Of a DNA stretch of 64,000 nucleotides, positions 25,531 to 36,354 are shown piece by piece (within the stretch, counting starts at the first letter, position 1; the number at the start of each line of letters is the position of its first letter). The notes under the pieces are model-generated. The model was not told where the DNA came from. It ran no database searches and saw only the letters and a list, made by a program, of their open reading frames with translations. The DNA lies in assembly GCA_963932465.1 (NCBI GenBank), contig OZ010786.1, positions 533,513,073 to 533,577,072 of the forward strand. The letters run 5' to 3'. This stretch comes from Maratus speciosus. Taxonomy: Eukaryota; Arthropoda; Arachnida; Araneae; Salticidae. Both the position numbers and the translations under genes were made by a program.

Positions 25531-27990
25531 TCACGCCGACAGTCCACATCGTTGCCATTCACTTTTAAGAACTGTCTTTAAATAATATTTCAAAAACTTA
25601 ATAGGGTAATTGTTATTGTAAAATAAATTAGCCAATAACTTAAAAATCTGTTTATAAAAATTACTGTCTCTGCCACAAATTTTATTGAAACGTATCAATT
25701 GATTAATAATTATATTTATGTAAATTTTTTTATGCAAATTTGAAAACCAATGCGGCATGCTTCTAGTAAAAAAATTAAAACTATTTCTTTTATCGTACAA
25801 ATCCAAAATCAACTTATTATCACTAATTTTGAATAAAATATCTAAAAATTCTGCATTATAATCATCACTGTTTGCTCTGTTCAATTTTAAACAATTTGGA
25901 TATATAATATCATATTCATTAGAAAAATCAAAATTAAAAATTAAAATATCATCAATATACCTAAAGACCTTTAAAGACTTATTATATTTCATAGTATATT
26001 TAAATTCATAATAAAATAAAAATAAATTTGCTGCTGTACTAGAATAGTTTGTTCCCATCCCTATACCACATATTTGATTAAAGGTATTATTGTTAAAAGT
26101 TACATAATTATTATAAAAACAGAAATGACATAAACTTGAAAATAAATCTCTATTTATATTTAATTCATCATTTATACAAAAAACATCAAAAATACTCATT
26201 AAAACTTCATAAAGTGAATCAATAGGTATATTGGTGAACAGATTTTCAAAATCGAACACCTGCATTGTCAGAGGAGTCAAAGGCAATTTGCTCAAAATTT
26301 CAACACTATTGTCAATTGACCAGAAATAACTATACTTCTTAAATTTATGCTTTAAAAAATCATAAATCTTTTTTAATAAATTCTGTAAACCAATATTAAA
26401 ATTTTTGTTAATGCTTCTAGAAGTACTACAAATAAATCTGAATTTAATCGGATCTTTATGAAATTTAGGCGTTAAGAAAATAAATGGCAAACAGTGATGA
26501 TTAGAAACATCAAAATTATAATAAAACATATTTTTAACTTTCTTCTTATATGCAAAAAATTTTTTAACTACAGGATTTTTGTCCATATTAATTTTTGAAT
26601 AAAAATTTTCATTACCTAATTCACTCTCTATTTTATCAACATAAAACTTTTTTCATACTATTGCATAATTATTAGCTGCTTTGTCCACAGGGACTATAAC
26701 AAAATTATTTTGTAAACTTTCAATAAATTTAATATCTTCATCTTTAAAACTTTGATATTCATATTCATCAGAATTTAAATAATCTTTTAAAAAATTATTG
26801 AAATGCCCCAAAATTTGAGACTTCCATTCAAAAAATGCCTCCAAAGGCATACTAAATTTATAACTATATTTCTTTATAAAATTATTGACATTATCCTTAA
26901 AAATTTTTACTACCTTATTACTATTAATTTTACTATTGATTCTAAACTTTGTACCAAAATTCATTAGATATTTTACATTTTTATTCTTGATTATATCAAG
27001 ATTACCTGTAATTATATGTCCATGATAATTATCTATAAAATCTTTAAATTCCATATTATTACAACAACAAGTTAAAACTGTATTAACATTTAAAAAAGCT
27101 ATTTGTCTGTAATTGAAAATCTTATTACTTAATGGTTTATTATAATTATATGCAACTGAAATGATACATTCTTTAAGAGGAAAAAGGTCGTAAATCTGTT
27201 TGCATATTGCATTTAAATTCAAATTATCAAAAGATTTTTGTTGAAATTTTATATTAAAATAAATAACTTCTTTATTAACTTTCTCTCTATTCATTAACTT
27301 AAAATTAATTAAATCATATAATAAATCTTTAAACTGTAAATTTTTAAATTTAAAAACATCCAAACATTTTTTAATTTTCTTAAGCACATTTATCTTTAAT
27401 TTAAAAACCTCCATTTTAATATTTTTAACACTATAATTTTTATCAAAAACAAATTCCATATCCTTAATCCATATATTAGGAATTATATAATTAGTACTTT
27501 TATATTTACGAGAACCCCTTTTTCCTCTTTTTATATCAACTTTTTCATTAAAATTATAAAATAAATCATATACATTTTTAACCTTCAATAAATTAACTTT
27601 ATTAACCAATGTATTTAATCCAAATGGATATATAGTTTTAAACTTCAACATATAATCATTTTCTTTTTCCAATCTATTATTTTTAGCTTCAACATGATCC
27701 AAAATTTGAATATTAATATTATTAAAGCTATGAATTCTAAAATGTAAAATTTCAAATGTGGGGCATTTCTTATTATCATTGTATACATCTGATCTATGCT
27801 GATTAATTCTAACATGTAGTTCACCCTCCGTCTGCCCTACATAACTTTGCTGTCAAGTTAAACAATTAATTTTATAAATTACGTTATTATATTTACAAAA
27901 AGGAATATAATCATTTAATTGAGGTGGACTGTCAGCATGAGCTACAATACAAGTTTTACAACGTTTATCTTTTCATTTATAATATCTCAT
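25531..27990 (-). CDS. Naiad GIY-YIG endonuclease / reverse transcriptase selenoprotein, left copy
   Basis: Same 819-residue product as the right copy at 28392-30851, on the other strand. In-frame UGA codons at 27975-27973, 27855-27853 and 26655-26653 correspond to residues 6, 46 and 446; the final UGA at 25533-25531 is the stop. The two long uninterrupted segments (26653-27702 and 25531-26586) match the right copy residue for residue. A frame this AT-rich, open for 820 codons except at UGA, argues against decay. See the right copy for domains. Confidence 0.75.
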
Positions 27991-28182
27991 ATTTTTATCT
28001 AGATATATATCGTAACATATTTATTCAAAAAATTTTTTGTAAGCACTTAGGCTTAATATGCCAATGAACAACAAACAACAAAATAAACAAAGATACACCA
28101 ACCTTCAAAGCCGTAATGAAATTGAATAAATATATATGCCAGAAGCGCAATAATGCAGCTTATCTGAGTCACATATAACAAT

Positions 28183-28199
28183 TATATGTGACTGTTATT
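28183..28199. other. 17-nt centre of the Naiad palindrome
   Basis: The unpaired spacer carries an extra copy of the word TTATATGTGACT (28182-28193), which also starts the right arm (28204-28215) and, inverted, ends the left arm (28167-28178). Three copies of one 12-mer at the turning point suggest template switching on a microhomology. Confidence 0.6.
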
Positions 28200-28391
28200 A
28201 TTGTTATATGTGACTCAGATAAGCTGCATTATTGCGCTTCTGGCATATATATTTATTCAATTTCATTACGGCTTTGAAGGTTGGTGTATCTTTGTTTATT
28301 TTGTTGTTTGTTGTTCATTGGCATATTAAGCCTAAGTGCTTACAAAAAATTTTTTGAATAAATATGTTACGATATATATCTAGATAAAAAT

Positions 28392-30851
28392 ATGAGATAT
28401 TATAAATGAAAAGATAAACGTTGTAAAACTTGTATTGTAGCTCATGCTGACAGTCCACCTCAATTAAATGATTATATTCCTTTTTGTAAATATAATAACG
28501 TAATTTATAAAATTAATTGTTTAACTTGACAGCAAAGTTATGTAGGGCAGACGGAGGGTGAACTACATGTTAGAATTAATCAGCATAGATCAGATGTATA
28601 CAATGATAATAAGAAATGCCCCACATTTGAAATTTTACATTTTAGAATTCATAGCTTTAATAATATTAATATTCAAATTTTGGATCATGTTGAAGCTAAA
28701 AATAATAGATTGGAAAAAGAAAATGATTATATGTTGAAGTTTAAAACTATATATCCATTTGGATTAAATACATTGGTTAATAAAGTTAATTTATTGAAGG
28801 TTAAAAATGTATATGATTTATTTTATAATTTTAATGAAAAAGTTGATATAAAAAGAGGAAAAAGGGGTTCTCGTAAATATAAAAGTACTAATTATATAAT
28901 TCCTAATATATGGATTAAGGATATGGAATTTGTTTTTGATAAAAATTATAGTGTTAAAAATATTAAAATGGAGGTTTTTAAATTAAAGATAAATGTGCTT
29001 AAGAAAATTAAAAAATGTTTGGATGTTTTTAAATTTAAAAATTTACAGTTTAAAGATTTATTATATGATTTAATTAATTTTAAGTTAATGAATAGAGAGA
29101 AAGTTAATAAAGAAGTTATTTATTTTAATATAAAATTTCAACAAAAATCTTTTGATAATTTGAATTTAAATGCAATATGCAAACAGATTTACGACCTTTT
29201 TCCTCTTAAAGAATGTATCATTTCAGTTGCATATAATTATAATAAACCATTAAGTAATAAGATTTTCAATTACAGACAAATAGCTTTTTTAAATGTTAAT
29301 ACAGTTTTAACTTGTTGTTGTAATAATATGGAATTTAAAGATTTTATAGATAATTATCATGGACATATAATTACAGGTAATCTTGATATAATCAAGAATA
29401 AAAATGTAAAATATCTAATGAATTTTGGTACAAAGTTTAGAATCAATAGTAAAATTAATAGTAATAAGGTAGTAAAAATTTTTAAGGATAATGTCAATAA
29501 TTTTATAAAGAAATATAGTTATAAATTTAGTATGCCTTTGGAGGCATTTTTTGAATGGAAGTCTCAAATTTTGGGGCATTTCAATAATTTTTTAAAAGAT
29601 TATTTAAATTCTGATGAATATGAATATCAAAGTTTTAAAGATGAAGATATTAAATTTATTGAAAGTTTACAAAATAATTTTGTTATAGTCCCTGTGGACA
29701 AAGCAGCTAATAATTATGCAATAGTATGAAAAAAGTTTTATGTTGATAAAATAGAGAGTGAATTAGGTAATGAAAATTTTTATTCAAAAATTAATATGGA
29801 CAAAAATCCTGTAGTTAAAAAATTTTTTGCATATAAGAAGAAAGTTAAAAATATGTTTTATTATAATTTTGATGTTTCTAATCATCACTGTTTGCCATTT
29901 ATTTTCTTAACGCCTAAATTTCATAAAGATCCGATTAAATTCAGATTTATTTGTAGTACTTCTAGAAGCATTAACAAAAATTTTAATATTGGTTTACAGA
30001 ATTTATTAAAAAAGATTTATGATTTTTTAAAGCATAAATTTAAGAAGTATAGTTATTTCTGGTCAATTGACAATAGTGTTGAAATTTTGAGCAAATTGCC
30101 TTTGACTCCTCTGACAATGCAGGTGTTCGATTTTGAAAATCTGTTCACCAATATACCTATTGATTCACTTTATGAAGTTTTAATGAGTATTTTTGATGTT
30201 TTTTGTATAAATGATGAATTAAATATAAATAGAGATTTATTTTCAAGTTTATGTCATTTCTGTTTTTATAATAATTATGTAACTTTTAACAATAATACCT
30301 TTAATCAAATATGTGGTATAGGGATGGGAACAAACTATTCTAGTACAGCAGCAAATTTATTTTTATTTTATTATGAATTTAAATATACTATGAAATATAA
30401 TAAGTCTTTAAAGGTCTTTAGGTATATTGATGATATTTTAATTTTTAATTTTGATTTTTCTAATGAATATGATATTATATATCCAAATTGTTTAAAATTG
30501 AACAGAGCAAACAGTGATGATTATAATGCAGAATTTTTAGATATTTTATTCAAAATTAGTGATAATAAGTTGATTTTGGATTTGTACGATAAAAGAAATA
30601 GTTTTAATTTTTTTACTAGAAGCATGCCGCATTGGTTTTCAAATTTGCATAAAAAAATTTACATAAATATAATTATTAATCAATTGATACGTTTCAATAA
30701 AATTTGTGGCAGAGACAGTAATTTTTATAAACAGATTTTTAAGTTATTGGCTAATTTATTTTACAATAACAATTACCCTATTAAGTTTTTGAAATATTAT
30801 TTAAAGACAGTTCTTAAAAGTGAATGGCAACGATGTGGACTGTCGGCGTGA
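28392..30851 (+). CDS. Naiad GIY-YIG endonuclease / reverse transcriptase selenoprotein, right copy
   Basis: A single frame of 819 residues if three in-frame UGA codons (28407, 28527, 29727; residues 6, 46, 446) are read as selenocysteine. The ATG at 28392 is the first after an in-frame TAA at 28359. Order: a Cys-rich N-terminus (Sec6, C11, C14); GIY-YIG endonuclease with the VIY (37-39) and YVG (50-52) motifs and RINQHR; a Cys-triplet linker (308-310) matching the CxC motif known between endonuclease and RT in Naiads; then RT with FDFENLFTNIP (Asp580) and YIDD (678-681). An N-terminal rather than C-terminal endonuclease defines the Naiad/Chlamys group of Penelope-like elements. Sec446 sits in 'NYAIV-Sec-KKFY', where related proteins have Cys. 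Ordinary Cys codons are also used, so UGA is not simply reassigned. The product should prime reverse transcription at microsatellite nicks. Confidence 0.85.
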
Positions 30852-30883
30852 ACATGTGATAGCAGCCTTCTGGATCTTTCTGT

Positions 30884-30932
30884 ATGAAATGGGCATCCTA
30901 AAGTCTTGATAAAAGAACGGGTGTCTATCGAT
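30884..30932 (+). promoter_or_regulatory. SECIS-like element (selenocysteine insertion), right Naiad copy
   Basis: Folds as the eukaryotic SECIS consensus (AUGAN - helix - AAR - NGAN). AUGAA at 30884-30888 faces CGAU at 30929-30932, giving the U-U, G-A, A-G and A-C non-Watson-Crick quartet. A 10-bp helix pairs 30889-30898 with 30919-30928 (three G-U pairs). An unpaired AAA lies at 30900-30902. A form-2-type mini-stem pairs 30903-30907 with 30913-30918 (one bulged A). There are 11 nt between the quartet and the AAA, within the known spacing. It lies 32 nt after the terminal UGA. Found by hand folding. Confidence 0.75.
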
Positions 30933-31601
30933 GAATTGAAACGAAAGAATGTTGCAGACCTGGAATTTCTGGCTTTTGATAATGGATTTGGAAGAAAAAA
31001 TTTATTTGTTTATAGTTGACGGGTAGAAAACATTATACAGGTATTCATGTTTTGAGAAATTTCATTTTGCGGGTTTGGGGGGGCGCATGTTTATTCTGCA
31101 TTCATGCTATTTTCTTATATTTTTTTTTCTTTTTGTTTTCAGTTTAATGATAATTTAAGCATTCCTCTAAAAGACCTTTTTATTAAAGCTTTTTATTAAA
31201 GTTTTTTGTTTTTGTATGGTTAATATTATGTTTGTTAGTTTTTAATTTGAGTTGTTTTAGTTTGTTATGTAATTAGATTAATAAAATGACAATAGTTTTC
31301 AGTATTGAATGCGGGGTGAACATGTGTTCAGAAACCTGCAAATTTTAAAAAGTGGGGGGTGGAGTTAGTTTTCTGTCTGTCCTCCCACTGATGAAGAACA
31401 GACTGTTTTTGTTTTTTTACCTGTCTTTCTTGTTTTTGTTTTTATAAATATTTTACTGTTTAAAAATTTCTACAGATATACACCTTCCTTTTGAAGTTAT
31501 GTTGTTTTAGCATTTTGAAATGATATAATATGCTTTATTGCATTTGATATGTGCTGCTGTAGCGCCATTCATGCAGTAATTTATCATTAATTTTGGAATA
31601 A

Positions 31602-31622
31602 AATATATATATATATATATAT
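31602..31622. repeat. (TA)n microsatellite, right insertion site of Naiad
   Basis: A TA run directly follows 'ttggaataaaa', the apparent true 3' end of the right Naiad copy, and lies only 13 bp before the Helitron 5' end at 31635. Confidence 0.7.
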
Positions 31623-31634
31623 ACTTATACTATA

Positions 31635-33929
31635 TCTTATACTATAATGCGAGCAAAAATTGTGTTTGTAAATTTTATCTTGAAAACGGCTCTAACGATT
31701 TTGATTAAATTTTGCACCCTACCATTTTCGGCCACGAAAAGACCATTGGGATGGGTTTTGTGTTCGAGAAAATTCGATTAGTGGGTCATTTTGGGACATA
31801 ATGGGTCAGGGTCAAGCTAATTATATCTAAAGAACGGCTCAATCGATTTTGACTAAATATTGTATCTAACCATTTTCGGGCACGAAAAGTCCATTGGGAT
31901 GGTCACGTGTTCGAGTAAATTTGATTAGTGGATCATGTTTGGGTCACTGTGGGTCAAGCTATTTTTATCTAAAGAACGGCTCTAACGATTTTCACTAAAC
32001 TCTATATTTTACAGTTTTGGATTACGAGAATAACATTGGGCTAAGTCACATGTTCGAGAAAATTCGATTAGTGGGTCATTTTCGGGTCACCGTGGGTCAA
32101 GCTAAGTTTATCTAGATAACGGCTCGAATGATTTTGACGAAATTTTGCACCCTACTGTTTTCGGGCAAGAGAAGACCATTGGGATGGGTGTCGTGTTCGA
32201 AAAAAACGATTAGTGGGTCATTTTGGGTCATAATGGGTCAGGGTCACGCTAATTATATCTAGGGAACGGCTCAATCGATTTTGACTAAATTTTGTATCTA
32301 ACCATTTTCGGGCACGAAAAGACAATTGGGATGGGTCACGTGTGCGAGAAAATACGATTAGTGGGTCATAATGGGTCATGGTCAAGCTAATTATATCTAA
32401 AGAACGGCTCAATCGATTTTGACTAAATTTTGTATCTAACCATTTTCGGACACGAAAAGACAATTGGGATGGGTCACGTGTTCGAGAAAATTCGATTAGT
32501 GGGTCATAATGGGTCAGTGTCAAGCTAATTATATCTAGAGAAAGACTCAATCGATTTCGACTAAATTTTGTATCTAACCATTTTCGGGCACGAAAAGACA
32601 ATTGGGATGGGTCACGTGTTCGAGAAAATTCGATTAGTGGGTCATTTTTGGGTCACTGTGGATGAAGCTATTTTTATCTAAAAAACGGCTCAAGCGATTT
32701 TCACTAAACTCTGTATTCTACAGTTTTGGATTACGAGAAGACCATTGGGCTAAGTCATATGTTCGAGAAAATCCGATTAGTGGGTCATTTTGGGTCACCG
32801 TGGATCAAGCTGAGTTCTCTAGCTGAGTTCTCATGTCTCTAACGATTTTGACAATATTTTTCACCCTTCTGTTTTCGGGCACAAAAGGACCATTGGGGTG
32901 GGTCTCGTATTCGATAAAATGCGATAAGTGGTTAATTTTCGGTCATAATGGGTCAGGGTCAAGCTAATTATATCTAGAGAACGGCTCAGTGGATTTTGAC
33001 TAAATTATGTATCTAACAATTTTCAGGCATGAAAAGACCATTGGAATGGGTCACGTGTTCGAGGAAATTCGATTAGTTGGTCATTATGGGTCAGGGTCAA
33101 GCTAATTATATCTAAAAACGGTTCAAGAGATTTTCACAATTTTTTTTTAATATACGGCTGTTTCTGGTCATGAGATGACCATTGGGCTAAGTCGCATATT
33201 CGAGAAAATTTGATTAGTGGGTCATTTTGGGTCACAATGGGTCATGGTCAAGCTAATTGTATTTCAAAAGCGCTTCAAAACATTTTGACAAAATTTTATA
33301 TAATACCGTTTCCGGGAATGATAAGACCATTGGGCAGGGTCGCATGTTCAAGAAAATTCAATCAATGGGTCATTTTGGGTCCTAATGCATCAGGATCAAG
33401 CTAACTGTATCTAAAAAATAGCTCAAAAGATTTTGACAAAACCTTTTTACTACACGTGGACAAGATAAAACCATTGGGCTGGGTCGCTTGGTCAAGAAAA
33501 TTCTATTAGTTGGTCATTTTGGTGATAATGGGTCGGGATCAATCTAACGGCATCTCAAAAAGGTTCAAACAATTTTGACAACTTTTTTTGTTATACCGTT
33601 TCACAGTATAAAAAGACCATTGAAATAGCCCACATGTTCGATAAATTTCGGTTAGTGGGTTTTGGTATCAACGTGGGTCAAGCTTATTTTATCTAGAAAA
33701 CGAGTAACGATTGTCACTAAATTTTGTATTCCATCGTTTTCAGGCTCGAGAAGAGCATTGTGTTACGTCGCATGTTCGAAAAAATTCGATTAGTGGGTCA
33801 TTTTGTGTCACTATATCTCAGGGTCAAGCTAATTGCATCTAAAACAGCAAGAATGATTCAGTGGGAATAATAAATCGAGATAAACACAAAGCGAATTTTG
33901 ACCGAGCTCAGCTCGGTCATTCCTGCTAG
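31635..33929 (+). mobile_element. Non-autonomous Helitron with a ~142-bp minisatellite
   Basis: Starts TCTTATACTATAATGCGAGC after an A and ends with CTAG (33926-33929) before a T. Seven bases before CTAG is a perfect 9-bp hairpin, GACCGAGCTCAGCTCGGTC at 33900-33918. TC at the 5' end, hairpin, CTAG, and insertion between A and T are the defining Helitron terminal features. The interior is almost wholly tandem repeat and no Rep/helicase is encoded. Confidence 0.8.
31660..33860. repeat. Tandem array, ~138-148-bp unit, about fifteen copies
   Basis: The landmark 'gattagtgggtcat' recurs near 31781, 31929, 32071, 32213, 32361, 32499, 32638 and 32780, and then in decaying form to about 33790. Each unit also has 'aacggctcaatcgattttga', 'ttttcgggcacgaaaagacc' and 'attgggatgggtcacgtgtt'. 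Copies in the middle are the most alike. Confidence 0.85.
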
Positions 33930-33949
33930 TGTATATATATATATACCGG

Positions 33950-34044
33950 GTGTCCTAAGAAGGACTGACTGATTTTAAAATTCAATAACTTGCAAACGGT
34001 GACAGATATTTAAAAATTTCTTGCACCTTATGTATGATTTCAAG

Positions 34045-34077
<33 letters not shown>

Positions 34078-34400
34078 CTTTTTTTACTGTGTTTTTCGAA
34101 TTTAGTTCGAATTACAAACAATTGATGGCCCTGCGAGCAATATGTGCTAAATCCAAGCCCGATTTTTGGTTCTTCGGGAGCCATTCAATACGCTTTAATC
34201 TCCTTTTTTGGAATGGGAGAAGAGAAAGGCCAAAAAATACAGCTTGAATTTAGCACCTATTGCTGACAGAGCCATCTTTGTTTTGTAATTCGAACTAAAT
34301 TCTAGAATTACGGTAAAAAAACGCCTGACATCATGCATAACCAACCTGGAAGAATGTTTTATATATCTACCACCGTTCGACTTTTTATATATAACTGATG
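33950..34400. mobile_element. Foldback MITE with poly-T tract
   Basis: Begins near a (TA)n run with 'ccgggtgtcctaagaaggac'. 'tttagttcgaattacaaa' and 'gatggccctg' in the left half recur inverted as 'gccatcttt', 'ttgtaattcgaactaaa' in the right half, as do 'gtgctaaatccaagc' and 'gcttgaatttagcac'. A ~30-nt T run lies at about 34048-34078 in the left arm only. It is non-coding. Confidence 0.55.
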
Positions 34401-34659
34401 TTCAATAAAGCATGTTATATATGGGGAAAAAGTGCGTAGCATTTCAAGTTATTTTTCAGGAATACTCAAATAATTCTGAAACATTATGGTCAAGTGTTTC
34501 AAGTAAGATTTAATCACGTTAAACAATTTTTGTGCATTATTGATGCGTATTACCTGTTGTTCTCTATAAAGAACAGCATGAGGAGTATTTATTATTCATT
34601 TCAGATACACAAAAAGAACATGACTGTAGTAAAGTTTGTTGGTAATAATTTGATGATGG

Positions 34660-35066
34660 ACGATTCCATGGATAGTGTCACACACGTAACGCAGTCTTTA
34701 ATTTTCATTTATTCAAATATTTATTAAATTTTAATGTTGATTCTGATTTTAAGTGGTATGGTAAATACGTTATTTCCATATTTTTAAATTTAAATGTGTG
34801 GCAATAAAACTCACAGAAGTATATCATTTAATTTCAGTACTCAAAATGTGCTTTTTTTCTACTTCAGAAAAAAAGCACATTTTGAGTATGAAATTAAATG
34901 ATATCTTTCTGTGAGTTTTATTTCCACACATTTAAACTAAAAAATATGGTAATAACTTATTTACCATACAGCCTAAAATCACAATTAAAATTAAAATGTA
35001 ATAAATAATTGAATAAATGAAAATTAAAGCCTGCGTTACGTGTGTGACTGTCCGCACGGAATCGCC
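34660..35066. mobile_element. ~405-bp near-complete palindromic MITE
   Basis: Arms of roughly 190 bp fold around a loop of a few bases near 34860, where 'gtgctttttttct' meets 'agaaaaaaagcac'. The outer words are 'gattccatgg...gtcacacacgtaacgcag' and, inverted, 'ctgcgttacgtgtgtgac...ggaatcg'. It is non-coding. 35067-35755 contains no recognised feature. Confidence 0.65.
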
Positions 35067-35755
35067 CTGATATGTGCTTTATAAAATCTATATATGTTAT
35101 TAAGAAGCATAAAGAAATCAGCCCACGAAACCCGTTCATATTTTAAAAAAAATGACAAAAAATTGCATTTCTTGTGTGGCGAAATTTAGTAAAATATATT
35201 TCTACATGTCAATAAGTCTTTTTAAAGAATTATATGATACGGTTATCTTCCTTACAATTTCATTGTATCACTTCTATATAATGAAAATGATAGCTTGTTT
35301 CCTCCATGCTCGTAGACGTTTTAAAACCATTTGGCGATTTTCACACTTTTAAACATACATAAAAAGCGCTTATGAATTACATTTTTTGGCCATCTGCTTA
35401 TCCGTTCTTACAACTCACATAAATACACTGTTTGTTTTCGGAAAGCAAAACCCTCTGCTATTTTGCGCATGCGTCAGGTCTGTTTTGATTTTGTCAAAAT
35501 AGGGGTAAGCGGATTTTTTTTAGCTGCGTTTGGCTGAGTATCAATCTTACCGACAACCTACAAATGCACGAAGAATTAGAATTTCGGAAAAAACCTATCG
35601 CAGCGAACCACCCCTTTGGATAAAAGAATCGTCAAAGAGTGTTACGCCCGGCTTTCGAAAACAAGCATTATTTGGATTGCCTTATAATTCATATATGCTT
35701 TCTGATACGACACTTTCGTAACATCAGGTTAACAACTGTCAGGCGCAGGTTTTAA

Positions 35756-35956
35756 CACTAGAACGCCGGGAAATATTGCGTAAGTTTTGTAATAAAAAAT
35801 TCAAACCTGAAAATTTACTTAAAATTATTTAAATTATTTGTTTAACATATTTCAGTGTAATTTATATTTAATTTATTTTAAGAAGAAATTTCTGGTTCGA
35901 ATCGACAGTTAGTTCATTGTTTGGAGTCGAATTGACACCAGCTCAACGTTCTAGTG
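35756..35956. mobile_element. piggyBac-type MITE, 201 bp, TTAA duplication
   Basis: TTAA at 35752-35755 and 35957-35960 flanks the inverted ends CACTAGAACG and CGTTCTAGTG. The AT-rich interior has no coding capacity. TTAA targeting implies mobilisation by a piggyBac transposase. Confidence 0.75.
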
Positions 35957-36354
35957 TTAAAAGTTTTTCAAAGAAATATTACCCGTTTCTAAAACCTTTG
36001 TCCATGCTTTGGGAAATTTTGCTTTTCGCGCCAAATTCAATCTCTGTGTGTCATCTATTTTTCAATGCTCTATAAAACGGGAAAAACAAACAATTATACT
36101 GATATTTCTGTTAACAAAGATAGCGTATTTCCGTTGTTCCTTGTAAGAGAGGTAATTTGCCGCTAGAGTGTCTGGGAGAAAATTTATTCGCATATTGCCT
36201 TAACATTTTATTTTATTTATATTTATTTGCGTGCGTTATATATATTTTAATAAATGTTAAAAAAAATCTTTTAATAAATCCCACCTCTTTTTGAATAACA
36301 TAATCATTCTTAGGACCAACGATGGTAATCACAGAATTCGATTATTTGTATATA

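Larger units (their letters stand above)
24851..31531. mobile_element. Head-to-head pair of Naiad (Penelope-like) retroelements in a 6.68-kb palindrome
   Basis: Arms 24851-28182 and 28200-31531 (3,332 bp each) are reverse complements around a 17-nt spacer. All coordinates mirror about 28191, with no length difference, and both arms encode identical residues. Each arm carries one full selenoprotein-type Naiad with its 5' end at the centre. Penelope-type elements are known for inverted and tandem insertions with pseudo-LTRs. The right copy continues about 70 bp past the palindrome to a (TA)n tract; the left copy stops directly at one. The near-perfect symmetry could also come from a hairpin sequencing or assembly artefact. 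Confidence 0.85.

Noticed and set aside
30852..31016. Continuation of the Naiad frame past 30851 with more UGA-coded residues
   Set aside because: The frame has only UGAs to about 31014, but it overlaps the SECIS, its composition shifts, and no RT or other motif is visible; termination at 30851 is simpler.
31380..31440. CTGATGAAGAACAGACTG near the Naiad 3' end as a hammerhead ribozyme or second SECIS
   Set aside because: No GAAA follows a stem II, and the stem with GTCTTTCTT has a T-rich loop without the unpaired AA and no closing GA.
32218..32601. 127-codon minus-strand open frame with a repeating protein sequence
   Set aside because: It is a read-through of the ~142-bp minisatellite in the Helitron. 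The repetition comes from the DNA array, and other array parts are not open.
34494..34727. 77-codon open frame
   Set aside because: It overlaps the left arm of a palindromic MITE and has no recognisable domain.
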